Below are positions 46,213 through 54,932 of a stretch of DNA of 64,000 nt, in pieces. The stretch comes from Paracoccus kondratievae (lineage in GTDB: Bacteria > Pseudomonadota > Alphaproteobacteria > Rhodobacterales > Rhodobacteraceae): contig NZ_CP045073.1 of the NCBI RefSeq assembly GCF_009301415.1, forward strand, positions 372,001 to 436,000, in the 5' to 3' direction. A model generated the notes under the pieces. The model ran no database searches. It saw only the letters and a program-made list of their open reading frames with translations, and was not told the DNA's origin. The number at the start of each line of letters is the position of its first letter. The stretch's first letter is position 1. Position numbers and translations under genes: made by a program.

Positions 46213-46227
46213 TTTACGCGTGTCAAA
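46213..46227 (+). promoter_or_regulatory. candidate LacI operator upstream of the sugar operon
   Basis: TTTACGCGTGTCAAA lies 105 bases upstream of the binding-protein start in an AT-rich stretch. It shares TTTACGCG and the closing AAA with the site before the LacI gene. It is on the opposite strand from that site relative to the genes, which does not matter for a near-palindromic operator. Confidence 0.5.
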
Positions 46228-46346
46228 TTTAAAGTTTGTTCGCGGTGATGCTGATAAAAACTTCTGCGCATCCATCTGATTCATCATCATAATCTGCCCG
46301 GGACAGGCATTGGATCGCGCCAAACCACCCGCACCTTCCTTTCTGC

Positions 46347-47384
46347 TCAGCGCTCGCGCATAAGAACCCATAGCAGATAGAATCCACCACATAGTCCGGT
46401 CATCGTGCCGATGGGCAGCATCAGCCCAAAGGGCGCGCGCTGGCTTAAAAGATCCGCCGCCATCAGCAGACAAGCCCCGGTCAGCGCGCCCGAGATCAGC
46501 GGCACCTCCGCCACGCGCGTCAGGCGTCGTGCGATCTGCGGCCCAGCCAGCGCGATAAAGGCGATCGGCCCTGCGCTGGCGGTCGCAACTGCCGTAAGCC
46601 CCACCGCCGCAATGACCAGCATCGCCCGGTTGCGCGCAATATTCACGCCAAGCTGTACGGCCATTTCATCACCCAGCTCCATGATTGCAAGACGGCGCGC
46701 GTTCAGCACCAATGGCGGCACGAACAGCGCAAGCCCTGCAGCGACGGGCCAGACATGCGCCCAGCCACGCGCGTTCAGCGAACCGGCAAGCCAGATCTGA
46801 GCCGACATAGCCCGATCAAGATTACCCATCACCATCAGCAGGTTATTGACGCCCGTCATCACTGCACCAATACCGATACCGATCAGGATCAACCGATAAC
46901 CGCCACCCGTGCCGCCGCGGCCACCGCGCGACAAAGCCAGTACCACGAGCGCTGTCGCCAGTCCCGCACCCACCGCAGCAGAAGCAACCTGAAAAGCCCC
47001 GGCATTGAACAGGATAATCTGCAAAAGCGCACCAGTCGCCGCGCCGGTGGTGAAACCGATCACGTCAGGGGAACCCAGCGCATTGCGCGACAGCGACTGA
47101 AACACCGCCCCCGCCATGCCAAGCGAAGCACCGACCAGCGCACCAGTCAGCACCCGAGGCAGGCGAATACCGTGCAGGACACGGGCAACCTTAGGCTCGG
47201 CAGATAGGCCGGCCAGCCCCTCGACCACCTGTATCGGGGATAAGGCCATGGTGCCGGTCCCAAGCAGCAGCAGCCCCAGCACCAGGCAGGCGGATGCAAG
47301 CACCACACAGACCGCAACGGCACGCGGTCGCCACAAAGTCGACAGGCGGCCAAGCCGCAGCAAACGGGCGCCGGGCAGAATCAT
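46347..47384 (-). CDS. fepG: siderophore ABC transporter permease (FepG type)
   Basis: A 345-residue FecCD-family permease with nine to ten helices. Motifs are LTGALVGASLGMAGAVFQSLSRNALGSPDVIG near residue 80 and the coupling region GVNIARNRAMLVIAAVGLTAVATASAGPIAFIALAGPQIAR. It probably pairs with the FepD-type permease immediately upstream, whose stop it overlaps by four bases. It is the last gene of the fepB-D-G transcript. The family moves Fe3+-siderophore (or heme or B12) across the inner membrane. Confidence 0.9.
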   Translation of the reverse strand: MILPGARLLRLGRLSTLWRPRAVAVCVVLASACLVLGLLLLGTGTMALSPIQVVEGLAGLSAEPKVARVLHGIRLPRVLTGALVGASLGMAGAVFQSLSRNALGSPDVIGFTTGAATGALLQIILFNAGAFQVASAAVGAGLATALVVLALSRGGRGGTGGGYRLILIGIGIGAVMTGVNNLLMVMGNLDRAMSAQIWLAGSLNARGWAHVWPVAAGLALFVPPLVLNARRLAIMELGDEMAVQLGVNIARNRAMLVIAAVGLTAVATASAGPIAFIALAGPQIARRLTRVAEVPLISGALTGACLLMAADLLSQRAPFGLMLPIGTMTGLCGGFYLLWVLMRER

Positions 47385-48397
47385 AGCCGCGCCACACGAA
47401 AGCGCCGCACGATATGGATAAAGAACGGTGCGCCAAGAATGGCCGCGACTATCCCGGCCGCCACCTCGGCAGGAGCGGCAACGACACGGCCGATGATATC
47501 TGCCCCGAGCAGCACCGCTGCCGCGAAAAGCGCCGACAGCGGCAGCACCCGGCGATTGTCTGGCCCGGCAAGCGCACGGGCGATATGTGGTGCGACCAAC
47601 CCGACAAATCCAATCGGGCCGGCAGCAGCGGTTGCCGCCCCGGCAAGGATCATTACCGACACGCAGGCAAGCGCCCAGAACCGTGATGCACGCAGCCCCA
47701 GTGCCCGGCCCGCGTCGTGCCCCAACGCCATGGCGTTCAGCCCCGGCGCAAGAATTAATGCCAGTGCGCCCCCCAAGGCCAGCGCGCCGCCCATGGTCAG
47801 GGCGACCGCCCAGCCCCGTCCATCAAGCGCACCAGAACCCCAGTTGCGAAACAGGTCCAGCACCTCAAGCCCCGAGTTCAGAATTACCAGATTAGCCGCC
47901 GCGCCGAGCAGGACCGAGACCCCCGCCCCCGCCAGCACCAGCCTGACCGGATCGGTCCCGCTTTCATGGGCGCGTCCCAGCAGGAACACCGCGCCCCCCG
48001 CAAGCCCTGCACCCAGAAAGCCGAACCAGACATACTGCGCCATCTGCGTCAGCCCAAAGCCTGAGGCGCCAAGGACCACCGCAATGGCCGCGCCGGCATT
48101 GACGCCCAGCAGGCCCGGCTCGGCCAGGGGGTTGCGCGTCACAGCCTGCATGACCGCCCCGGCCAGTCCCAGCGCCGCCCCGGCAAAGATCGCCAGCAAC
48201 ATGCGTGGCAGGCGTAGTTCGCGCACCACCAGATGCAGGTCATTGCCCGGATCAGGGTCAACCAACGCCCACACCACCTGCGCCACCGGCACGGGGCGTG
48301 AGCCGATGGCAAGGCTCGCCATCGCCAATAGGGTCAGCACAGCAAGCCCCACCGCATATTGCCTGCCGGCGGGCGAGGAATGCACAAGTGGCCTCAT
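47381..48397 (-). CDS. fepD: siderophore ABC transporter permease (FepD type)
   Basis: A 338-residue FecCD-family permease. LLAIFAGAALGLAGAVMQAVTRNPLAEPGLLGVNAGAAI is the typical early segment, and GRALGLRASRFWALACVSVMILAGAATAAAGPIGFVGLVAPHIAR is the ATPase-contact region. The start overlaps the fepB stop (ATGA), and its own stop overlaps fepG. The pair of different permeases makes a heterodimer, as in FepDG. Confidence 0.91.
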   Translation of the reverse strand: MRPLVHSSPAGRQYAVGLAVLTLLAMASLAIGSRPVPVAQVVWALVDPDPGNDLHLVVRELRLPRMLLAIFAGAALGLAGAVMQAVTRNPLAEPGLLGVNAGAAIAVVLGASGFGLTQMAQYVWFGFLGAGLAGGAVFLLGRAHESGTDPVRLVLAGAGVSVLLGAAANLVILNSGLEVLDLFRNWGSGALDGRGWAVALTMGGALALGGALALILAPGLNAMALGHDAGRALGLRASRFWALACVSVMILAGAATAAAGPIGFVGLVAPHIARALAGPDNRRVLPLSALFAAAVLLGADIIGRVVAAPAEVAAGIVAAILGAPFFIHIVRRFRVARL

Positions 48398-49332
48398 TTG
48401 CGAAAATAGGGCGCGACCGTCTCGATAATCTGCAGGGCCGAGTAGTAATCGACCCGGAACGAATGCGGCCCCAGCGGATACACCCTCCCTTCGCGCACCG
48501 CAGGCAGGTTCGCCAGCACCGGATCGGCGATGAACTCTTGCACCGTCCTTTCGGTCCCGTTCAGCAGAAAGACGCTGTCTCCGGCAATCGCGGCGGACAG
48601 GTTCTCATGCGAGACGAAATCGAAATCTGCCGAACGCGAAACCTCGCCACGCATCACCTGCGGCAGACCGGCAATGGAAAAGCCAAGCGCCTTAAGGACA
48701 CGCGCCTGCGGGCTGTCGGGTGTGCTGACCGCATAGGTGCCCGCAAAGTTGTAAGAAACGATGCTGGCATCTCCCGCAGGCAAGACCAGTCCCGCCCGCG
48801 TTTCGGCCGCCTGTCGGGCAAAATCCCCGGTCACTCGGGCGGCATCCTTTTCATGCCCGGTGGCACGGCCAAGGGTGCGTGCCAGATCCTCCCACCCGTC
48901 ATTTGCGTAATCCAGCACAACCACCGGCACATTCTGCGCCCGGAGCTGTTCAAGATAGGGCAGGATATTGTCGCCCCCTGTCGATGAGGCGACGACAAGG
49001 TCCGGCTCTTGCAGCATCAGCGCCTCGATGTCGAAATCAAGGTTCGGATACAGGACCTCGACCCCGCGCTGGTCAGCCACCGCCGCCCATTGCAGGAAAA
49101 AGCCCTTATCGTCAGTCAAAGGCCCAATCAAAGCCGATGCGGTCGCAGCAAGCGGTGCATCAATGGCCAGCAGGATGCCGGTCAGGCTGGGCGAGGTCGA
49201 AACGATATGCTGCGGAGGTTCGGCAATGGTCACCTCTCCCAATGCGTCGGTGATCTTGCGCGGCCAGCCCTCGGCGTACGCCACGGCGGGCAGGACAAAC
49301 GCAAGGATCAGCGGGACCAGACGGATGAGCAT
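48394..49332 (-). CDS. fepB: ferric siderophore substrate-binding protein (FepB type)
   Basis: A 312-residue periplasmic binding protein of the class III fold with a signal peptide (MLIRLVPLILAFVLPAVAYA). PPQHIVSTSPSLTGILLAIDAPLAAT is characteristic of FepB, the ferric-enterobactin binding protein, rather than of FhuD or BtuF. NLDFDIEALMLQEPDLVVASS and GRVYPLGPHSFRVDYYSALQI complete the fold. A catecholate siderophore is therefore the likely ligand. The start is nine bases after the siderophore-interacting protein gene stops. Confidence 0.88.
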   Translation of the reverse strand: MLIRLVPLILAFVLPAVAYAEGWPRKITDALGEVTIAEPPQHIVSTSPSLTGILLAIDAPLAATASALIGPLTDDKGFFLQWAAVADQRGVEVLYPNLDFDIEALMLQEPDLVVASSTGGDNILPYLEQLRAQNVPVVVLDYANDGWEDLARTLGRATGHEKDAARVTGDFARQAAETRAGLVLPAGDASIVSYNFAGTYAVSTPDSPQARVLKALGFSIAGLPQVMRGEVSRSADFDFVSHENLSAAIAGDSVFLLNGTERTVQEFIADPVLANLPAVREGRVYPLGPHSFRVDYYSALQIIETVAPYFRK

Positions 49333-49341
49333 GGGTTTTCC

Positions 49342-50202
49342 TCAGATCGGAAGTTCAGCGTCATCAAGGTCTTCCAGCCGCAGGCCGCGCCGACGGATCT
49401 CGGCATATTCGCGCAGCCTGATCCGGTCGATCTCTGAGCTGCTGGAGCCATGCTTCCAATAGCCGAAGACCCGTACATCGTCGCGACCAAGTCCGAGAGC
49501 ACGGAAATGGTTGCGAAACTCACGCATCTCCTGCCGCTCGCCCGCAGCCCAAAGGGTCCAGCCCCCGGGCGCAGAGATCGCCTGCCGGGCGGCAGCAAAA
49601 AGCGCGCCGGTAGTGCCGGCCGGACGGGCGCGGCGGATCAAATGATAATCAAGTCCCGCAAGGCGCGGCAGTTCCTCGAACGCTGCAGGATCAGAGGTCT
49701 CGATCCACAGGCTGCCGGAAACACCATCCGGCCACGCATCAAGGATGGCGAAAACGGCGGGGATCGCAGTTTCATCAGCAAAGATCGCCACGCGCTTACC
49801 GGGTGCAAAGCCGGGAACAAGGTGCTGGCGCGGGCCGATCATATGGACCCTTGTGCCGGGTCCTGCAGCCCGCAGCCAACGCATCGCAGGACTGTCGTCA
49901 TCATGGATCACGAAGTCGATTTCGACCGTGCCGGAACGCGGGTCAAAGCTGCGGATCGTATAGATGCGCGAGACCGGGCGTTGCCCCTCGGGGGTCTCGA
50001 CTTCGATGCGGACGGCTACATTTGCGGCACCCCAGGCCTGTGGATCATGCGCATCAATCCGACCCACCACCCGCGCGACCGAGGGAAAGGGGCAGAGGAT
50101 CGCGACCACCTCAAGCATGACGCGGTCCATGTCACGCATGTGATCTGGCTGCGCAAGCAGACCTTCGGGGTCTTCGACGGATTCGGGGTTCAGGCTGGCC
50201 AT
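49342..50202 (-). CDS. siderophore-interacting FAD protein (ferric reductase, ViuB/SIP type)
   Basis: A 286-residue SIP-family flavoprotein that reduces ferric siderophores in the cytosol to release iron. The FAD-binding barrel contains VSRIYTIRSFDPRSGTVEIDFVIHDD, and GPRQHLVPGFAPGKRVAIFADETAIPA starts the NAD(P)H-binding domain. The C-terminal FRNHFRALGLGRDDVRVFGYWKHG is the usual SIP signature ending in YWKHG. AAAGGATG precedes the ATG at 50202. It is read together with fepB-D-G, divergent from fepC. Confidence 0.92.
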   Translation of the reverse strand: MASLNPESVEDPEGLLAQPDHMRDMDRVMLEVVAILCPFPSVARVVGRIDAHDPQAWGAANVAVRIEVETPEGQRPVSRIYTIRSFDPRSGTVEIDFVIHDDDSPAMRWLRAAGPGTRVHMIGPRQHLVPGFAPGKRVAIFADETAIPAVFAILDAWPDGVSGSLWIETSDPAAFEELPRLAGLDYHLIRRARPAGTTGALFAAARQAISAPGGWTLWAAGERQEMREFRNHFRALGLGRDDVRVFGYWKHGSSSSEIDRIRLREYAEIRRRGLRLEDLDDAELPI

Positions 50203-50292
50203 GGCATCCTTTCCGCCCGGGGTCGGGCGCGGGTCTGAAAAGCAGGGATGGCTGATCGCCGGACCGGTCTCTGGCGCAATGGCTGAAACCAT

Positions 50293-50319
50293 ATTGCAGA
50301 GCATATTCCGCAATGCAAT
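50293..50319. promoter_or_regulatory. ATTGC/GCAAT half-site cluster between SIP gene and fepC
   Basis: The 156-base divergent region contains ATTGC (50293-50297), ATTCCGCAATG (50305-50315) and GCAAT (50315-50319). The middle element is nearly the same as the CATTGCGCAATG palindrome that precedes the TonB receptor gene. The shared motif suggests that one regulator, plausibly the IclR protein coded between them, governs both promoters. An iron regulator is an alternative. Confidence 0.4.
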
Positions 50320-50358
50320 ACACATGCCGCAAAGAAACACCCCAACGGAGACGCGGGA

Positions 50359-51141
50359 ATGTCCTACCGCCTGCACGCCGATGCGGTCACGCTGCGCTAT
50401 CAGGCGCAGCCGGTGTCGGAAAATCTGTCGCTGGCGATCCCGGACGGATCATTCACCGCCATCGTCGGCCCGAATGCCTGCGGCAAGTCGACACTGCTGC
50501 GCGCGCTGGCCCGGCTGCTGACCCCGGATGCCGGGCAGGTGGTTCTGGACGGCAAGGCGATTCTCAGCCTGCCGACGCGCGAAGTGGCGCGGCGATTGGG
50601 CCTTTTGCCCCAGTCGCCGACCGCACCCGATGGGCTGACAGTGGCCGAACTGGTCGCGCGCGGGCGTTTCCCGCATCAGGGCTTTTTGCAGCAATGGTCG
50701 CCGGGGGACGAAACCGCCGTTCGCGCCGCACTGGACATGACCGGCACACTATCGCTCGCCGCGCGCCCGGTGGCCGAACTTTCGGGGGGTCAGCGCCAGC
50801 GGGTCTGGATCGCCATGGTGCTGGCACAAGAGACCGGGATTTTGCTGCTGGACGAACCGACAACCTATCTGGACATCGTACATCAGGTCGAGTTGCTGGA
50901 CCTTCTGGCCCGGCTGAACACGCAGGGCCGCACCGTGGTCGCGGTGCTGCACGAGCTGAACCTGGCCTTTCGCTATGCCTCGCATCTGGTGGCGATGAAG
51001 GATGGCGCGGTGGTGGCCGAGGGCGCGCCCGAAAACATCGTCTCCGAGGCGATGATCGAGCAGGTCTTTGGCCTTGCCGCGCTGGTTCAGGCCGATCCGC
51101 TGACCGGGCGGCCAATGGTCATTCCGCGCCCGCGCGACTGA
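50359..51141 (+). CDS. fepC: siderophore ABC transporter ATP-binding protein (FepC type)
   Basis: A 260-residue FecE/FepC-type ATPase. Walker A GPNACGKSTLLRAL is near residue 37, the Q-loop is in LGLLPQSPTAPDGLTVAELV, the signature is LSGGQRQRVWIAMVL and Walker B is ILLLDEPTTYLD, with the switch His in VLHELNLAFRY. It is alone on the plus strand while its permeases are on the minus strand, so the two transcripts share a divergent promoter. Its stop codon abuts the stop of the IclR gene with no base between. Confidence 0.93.
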   Translation: MSYRLHADAVTLRYQAQPVSENLSLAIPDGSFTAIVGPNACGKSTLLRALARLLTPDAGQVVLDGKAILSLPTREVARRLGLLPQSPTAPDGLTVAELVARGRFPHQGFLQQWSPGDETAVRAALDMTGTLSLAARPVAELSGGQRQRVWIAMVLAQETGILLLDEPTTYLDIVHQVELLDLLARLNTQGRTVVAVLHELNLAFRYASHLVAMKDGAVVAEGAPENIVSEAMIEQVFGLAALVQADPLTGRPMVIPRPRD

Positions 51142-51939
51142 TCAGTCAAAGGCGCTTTGCCCACCGGTGGCGCGGTTGATAAGCCGCGCTGCATCACGCA
51201 GCGCCACACTGGCATGGGGCGAATCAAGCTTACCCAGATTGCCCGCCGTGGTGACGACGCAGATCAGCTCCCCCTGTGCATCAAGGATCGGGGCCGCCTG
51301 CCCGGTCACATTGGACAAAAGATGGCTCGTCAGCTCGGCCCAGCCCTCGCTGCGGATACGGTTGATCACCGCCTTGCCGGGCGGGGTGCCGCGGAAACTC
51401 ACAGGCTGCAAGCGCCGCGCCGCCTCGATCTGCGCGCGGGGCAGAAAGGCCTGGAATACCAGCCCGCAGGCGGTGTTATCGACCGGCAGCACATCGCCAA
51501 GGCTGATCGCGGTAATCGCGAAATGGGCGCTGCGAAACCAGCGCACGATGGTCGGGCCGCGCTCGGTCCAGATGCAGACCCCGGCGCTAAGCCCATGGTT
51601 CTCGGTCAGTTGTTTCATCTGCGAGCCCGCGATCTCGACCGCGTCGATACGGCGCAACGCGGCAACGCCAAGACTTAGCGAGGCCGGACCAAGGTCATAG
51701 CGGCTGGAGACCGGATCCTGCACCGCCAGCCCTTCTTTGACGAGGCTTTGCATATAGCGATGCGCGGTCGAACGGCTGGTGCGCGACAGCTGGGCGATCT
51801 CGGTCAGGGCAAGCGACCGTTCGGCCCCGGCAAGAATGTTGAGAAACCGCATCGCAACCGAGATCGACTGGATCGTCCCCGACCGTTTCTGCCGCGAGAG
51901 CTTCGCATCCTTATCAAGGAAAGGCTCGAACTCCACCAT
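51142..51939 (-). CDS. IclR-family transcriptional regulator in the siderophore cluster
   Basis: A 265-residue regulator. The N-terminal winged HTH is at about residues 20-80 (SVAMRFLNILAGAERSLALTEIAQLSRTSRSTAHRYMQSLVKEG), and the GAF-like effector domain follows (DAVEIAGSQMKQLTENHGLS ... FRGTPPGKAVINRIRSEGW). The start at 51939 is set by CAGGAGAAAC; upstream in-frame sequence overlaps the receptor promoter. IclR regulators usually sense small carboxylic or aromatic acids, so its place between fepC and a TonB receptor is unusual. An effector related to a catecholate breakdown product is conceivable (inference). Confidence 0.9.
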   Translation of the reverse strand: MVEFEPFLDKDAKLSRQKRSGTIQSISVAMRFLNILAGAERSLALTEIAQLSRTSRSTAHRYMQSLVKEGLAVQDPVSSRYDLGPASLSLGVAALRRIDAVEIAGSQMKQLTENHGLSAGVCIWTERGPTIVRWFRSAHFAITAISLGDVLPVDNTACGLVFQAFLPRAQIEAARRLQPVSFRGTPPGKAVINRIRSEGWAELTSHLLSNVTGQAAPILDAQGELICVVTTAGNLGKLDSPHASVALRDAARLINRATGGQSAFD

Positions 51940-52061
51940 CGGATGTTTCTCCTGTGCTCGCGGCTGGTACCCATGACAGGCACGTGACAGCCGCGCAACA
52001 CTAGCGCGCCGAGCAGCCATTAGCAAAGTGCCCGGCATATGGCCGATTGACATGCAGAACG

Positions 52062-52073
52062 CATTGCGCAATG
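52062..52073. promoter_or_regulatory. perfect 12-bp palindrome upstream of the TonB receptor
   Basis: CATTGCGCAATG lies 65 bases before the receptor start and 123 bases before the IclR start, in their divergent promoter. The related element ATTCCGCAATG precedes fepC and the SIP gene. A dimeric regulator is expected to bind; the IclR protein next to it is the first candidate. Confidence 0.5.
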
Positions 52074-52137
52074 TGGAACAGGAAATGCCAGCGAGTTCCC
52101 CGCGCCAGCCAGCACAACGCGACCAGCCGAGGAACCA

Positions 52138-54216
52138 ATGTCCCACAGATATCGCCACCGCCAGCTGACGCAAACAGTCAGTCTGGTCACGCTTATTGCC
52201 GCAGCACCCCTTTGCGCGCAGGAGGCGCCTTCCGACACCATCACGCTCGACACCATCGTCATCACCGGCGACAACATCACTCGCGACCTGAAAGAGACCG
52301 CAAGCTCAGTCTCGGTGGTGACCTCGGGTGAGATCGAAAAGGAAAAGGCCGGCAAGACCGAGATTCGAAGTGTGATCGCCGGCACACCCAACGTGATCTA
52401 TACCGACAATGTCAGCACGCCGGTCATTCGCGGACAGGACGCGCAGGGACCGCATACCGGGGCAAATGCATTCTTTGCCGGATCGGTGCCGCGGGCGACG
52501 ATCAACCTGGACGGCCATTACCTAAGCTATAATGAACTGTATTTTGGCGCGACCTCGACCTGGGATGTGGATAGTGTCGAGGTGTTCCGGGGGCCGCAGA
52601 CCACCTCGCAAGGCGCCAACGCCATCGCCGGGGCGATCATCGTCAACACCAAGAACCCAAGCTTTACCCCCGAGGGCGCCTATCGGCTGGAGGGCGGCGA
52701 CTACAATCAACGTGCGGCCTCGTTCATGTGGTCAGGTCCGCTGAGCGAAGAGTTGGCCGCCCGTATCTCGCTGGATTATTCGGCACGCGACACATTCATC
52801 GACTATGTCGGCTCGAACTTCATCCAAAACGACATCGGGCAGGACTTCCTGAACGCGAATGCGCGGTTAAAGCTGCTGTGGCAACCGGCCGACCTGCCGG
52901 GCCTGTCGGCCAGGCTGACCTACAGTCACAGCCGGATGAAGCGCCCCAGCGCCGAGGGCGCGGCCGAGCCCTATGACAAGCTGCAATCCATCACCACCTG
53001 GATGCCAGGCTGGGATCAGACCACTGACACGGCAATCCTTGATGTCGATTACGACCTGGGCAACGGGATCAGCGTCAGCAGCAAGACGCAATATTCGACC
53101 TCGGATGTCGAACGCCGCGTCGGCACCCCGACCATGGGGGATGCCAATGTCTCACAGGACAATTACTCAAACGAAAGCAAGCTGACCTTCGGTATGCCCG
53201 AAGATAAGGTCAGCGGCGTCGCAGGTGTCTATGTCGCTTTCACCGATCAGGACGAGTGGCTGAACCAAGGGGGCATCTCGACCTTCCGCGACAAGAAATC
53301 GAACCTTGGCCTTTATGGTGAACTGAACTGGCGGCTGGACGAACGCTGGACGCTGTCGGCGGGGCTGCGCTACCAGCGCGACCATATCCGCCGTCAGGGC
53401 GACGTCTCGCCGCTATTTGCCAAAAGCGACGTAGATTACGATGAAACTTTCGACGTTTTCCTGCCCAAGCTGTCGCTGACCTATGAGGTCACACCAGACT
53501 GGAACGTCGGCGCGCTGATCAGCAAGGGCTACAACCCCGGCGGCGTATCGCTGGACTTTGGCTATTCGAAAGAATGGACCAAATTCGACGCCGAGACCGT
53601 CTGGAACTATGAGCTCTTTACCCGCGCCGAGTTGATGGAGGGGCGGCTGATGCTGACCGGCAACCTCTTCTACATGGATTACAGCAACGCCCAGCACAAC
53701 ATCGCCCATCTGGTCGATGGCGTGACCTATCTGCAAACGGTCAACGCACAGGACGCCCGCGCCTATGGGCTGGAACTGGGTGCCGACTGGCGCGCAACCG
53801 ATGCGCTGACCCTGCGCGGCAGCCTTGGCTTGCTGCATACCGAGTTTGAGCGTTTCGATCAGATTCCCGCCTATGAGGGTAATGAATTCGCCCGTGCGCC
53901 CGGCAGGATGCTGACCCTCGGCGCAAGCTGGGACGCGACCGACCGGCTGAACCTTGGCGGACAGCTGCGCTATGTCGACGGCTATTACTCGAACACCGCC
54001 AATACTCCGGCATTCGAGGTTGATGGCTATACCCTTGTCGATCTGAACGCGAGCTGGCGGATCAACGACAAGGTCGAGCTTTACGGCTATGTCAACAACC
54101 TCTTTGACGAACGCACACCCACCTTGCTCGAAGCGGCACGTGGCAATACGGTTTTTACTCAGGCCAGCATGACCTCGCCCCGCATGGTCGGTATCGGCAT
54201 TCGCGGCACCTTCTAG
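52138..54216 (+). CDS. TonB-dependent outer-membrane receptor, probably ferric siderophore
   Basis: A 692-residue receptor with a signal peptide (about 27 residues, ending near PLCAQEAPS). The TonB box/plug region starts TITLDTIVITGDNITRDLKE, the plug contains DVDSVEVFRGPQTTSQGANAIAGAIIVNT, and a 22-stranded barrel follows and ends GIGIRGTF with the terminal Phe. ELYGYVNNLFDERTPT is the late barrel motif. Context, next to fepBCDG and a siderophore reductase, points to a ferric-siderophore ligand. GAGGAACC precedes the ATG. A strong terminator follows. Confidence 0.92.
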   Translation: MSHRYRHRQLTQTVSLVTLIAAAPLCAQEAPSDTITLDTIVITGDNITRDLKETASSVSVVTSGEIEKEKAGKTEIRSVIAGTPNVIYTDNVSTPVIRGQDAQGPHTGANAFFAGSVPRATINLDGHYLSYNELYFGATSTWDVDSVEVFRGPQTTSQGANAIAGAIIVNTKNPSFTPEGAYRLEGGDYNQRAASFMWSGPLSEELAARISLDYSARDTFIDYVGSNFIQNDIGQDFLNANARLKLLWQPADLPGLSARLTYSHSRMKRPSAEGAAEPYDKLQSITTWMPGWDQTTDTAILDVDYDLGNGISVSSKTQYSTSDVERRVGTPTMGDANVSQDNYSNESKLTFGMPEDKVSGVAGVYVAFTDQDEWLNQGGISTFRDKKSNLGLYGELNWRLDERWTLSAGLRYQRDHIRRQGDVSPLFAKSDVDYDETFDVFLPKLSLTYEVTPDWNVGALISKGYNPGGVSLDFGYSKEWTKFDAETVWNYELFTRAELMEGRLMLTGNLFYMDYSNAQHNIAHLVDGVTYLQTVNAQDARAYGLELGADWRATDALTLRGSLGLLHTEFERFDQIPAYEGNEFARAPGRMLTLGASWDATDRLNLGGQLRYVDGYYSNTANTPAFEVDGYTLVDLNASWRINDKVELYGYVNNLFDERTPTLLEAARGNTVFTQASMTSPRMVGIGIRGTF

Positions 54217-54237
54217 GCGACCGCGTGACAGAGCCGG

Positions 54238-54267
54238 GCCGGCGCCGTCGTGGCGCCGGCTTTCTTT
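54238..54267 (+). terminator. intrinsic terminator after the TonB receptor
   Basis: A 9-base perfect stem (GCCGGCGCC / GGCGCCGGC) with loop GTCGT is followed by TTTCTTT, 22 bases past the receptor stop. This is the clearest rho-independent terminator in the window. Confidence 0.85.
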
Positions 54268-54394
54268 GACCAGGCGGGAGGAATAATGCGCCAGCCAAGA
54301 CTTTGCATCGGCATGTCCGTGTCTCGCCCACATGGCTTGGCAACCCTGCCGTCGCAGAGACCTCGACGCGGGCAACAATGGATCTGACCCCGAA

Positions 54395-54754
54395 ATCTCA
54401 TTCCCCGTCCTGCCCGGCAGTGCGCTGGAAAAGGCCGCGCTGGCACGCAGCGGCAATGTGATCCGGCTGTTTCTGGCTGATCGGGGATATCTTGAAAATG
54501 GCCAGCTTGCCCCGTGCAGCCAGCCGGAGGCGGCGATCCACGACCTCGCGCAGGTAGTGGCCCGTGTCATGCGCGTCATTCGCGACGGCCAGGTCGAAAC
54601 GGTCCGGGGTACCGTCATCCCGATGCCAGAGCAGTCGATTCTGATCCACCCGGACACATCGGGCGCGGTCGGACTGGCCCGGCGCCTGCGTGAAGGCATC
54701 ACCACGGGCGGTGTGACCATTGCGCCCCTGACCCGCCACATTCCGGGCCTCTGA
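54395..54754 (+). pseudogene. pxpA: 3' fragment of a LamB/YcsF family gene (5-oxoprolinase subunit A)
   Basis: About 120 residues matching the C-terminal end of PxpA, which with PxpBC hydrolyses 5-oxoproline. Recognisable parts are LPGSALEKAALARSG, RLFLADRGYLENGQLAPCSQ, VRGTVIPMPEQSILIHPDTS and GAVGLARRLREGI. The catalytic N-terminal half (around 140 residues) is missing, and nothing upstream in any frame restores it. An ATG at 54332 opens the frame but adds unrelated sequence. PxpB and PxpC genes are absent. Probably a relic of a deletion that ended at the TonB receptor. Confidence 0.7.
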
Positions 54755-54777
54755 ACCCTGATGAAAGAAAGACGACA

Positions 54778-54932
54778 ATGGCATTTTCGGACTACAAGAC
54801 AGCATTGCTGACAGGCACTTCGGGCGCCGCCGCGTGCGGGTGATCTGGATCAGCCCCGGCCGGGTCGAGCCCGATATCTTTGCCCATGCCGAAAAGATTC
54901 CTCCGGCCGAAGCAAGATCTCTGTGTCGATAA
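54778..54932 (+). pseudogene. internally deleted short-chain dehydrogenase remnant
   Basis: The first 17 codons (MAFSDYKTALLTGTSGA) are the start of an SDR dinucleotide-binding fold. The frame then breaks and continues, one base shifted, as RVRVIWISPGRVEPDIFAHA, a C-terminal SDR segment, before a stop at 54930. The middle two thirds, including the Ser-Tyr-Lys catalytic residues, are missing. SDR genes often sit next to pxpA genes, so this is part of the same decayed unit. Confidence 0.6.

Noticed and set aside
53413..54741. 442-codon minus-strand frame
   Set aside because: Antisense to the TonB receptor and pxpA relic and crosses a strong terminator; composition is that of a shadow frame.
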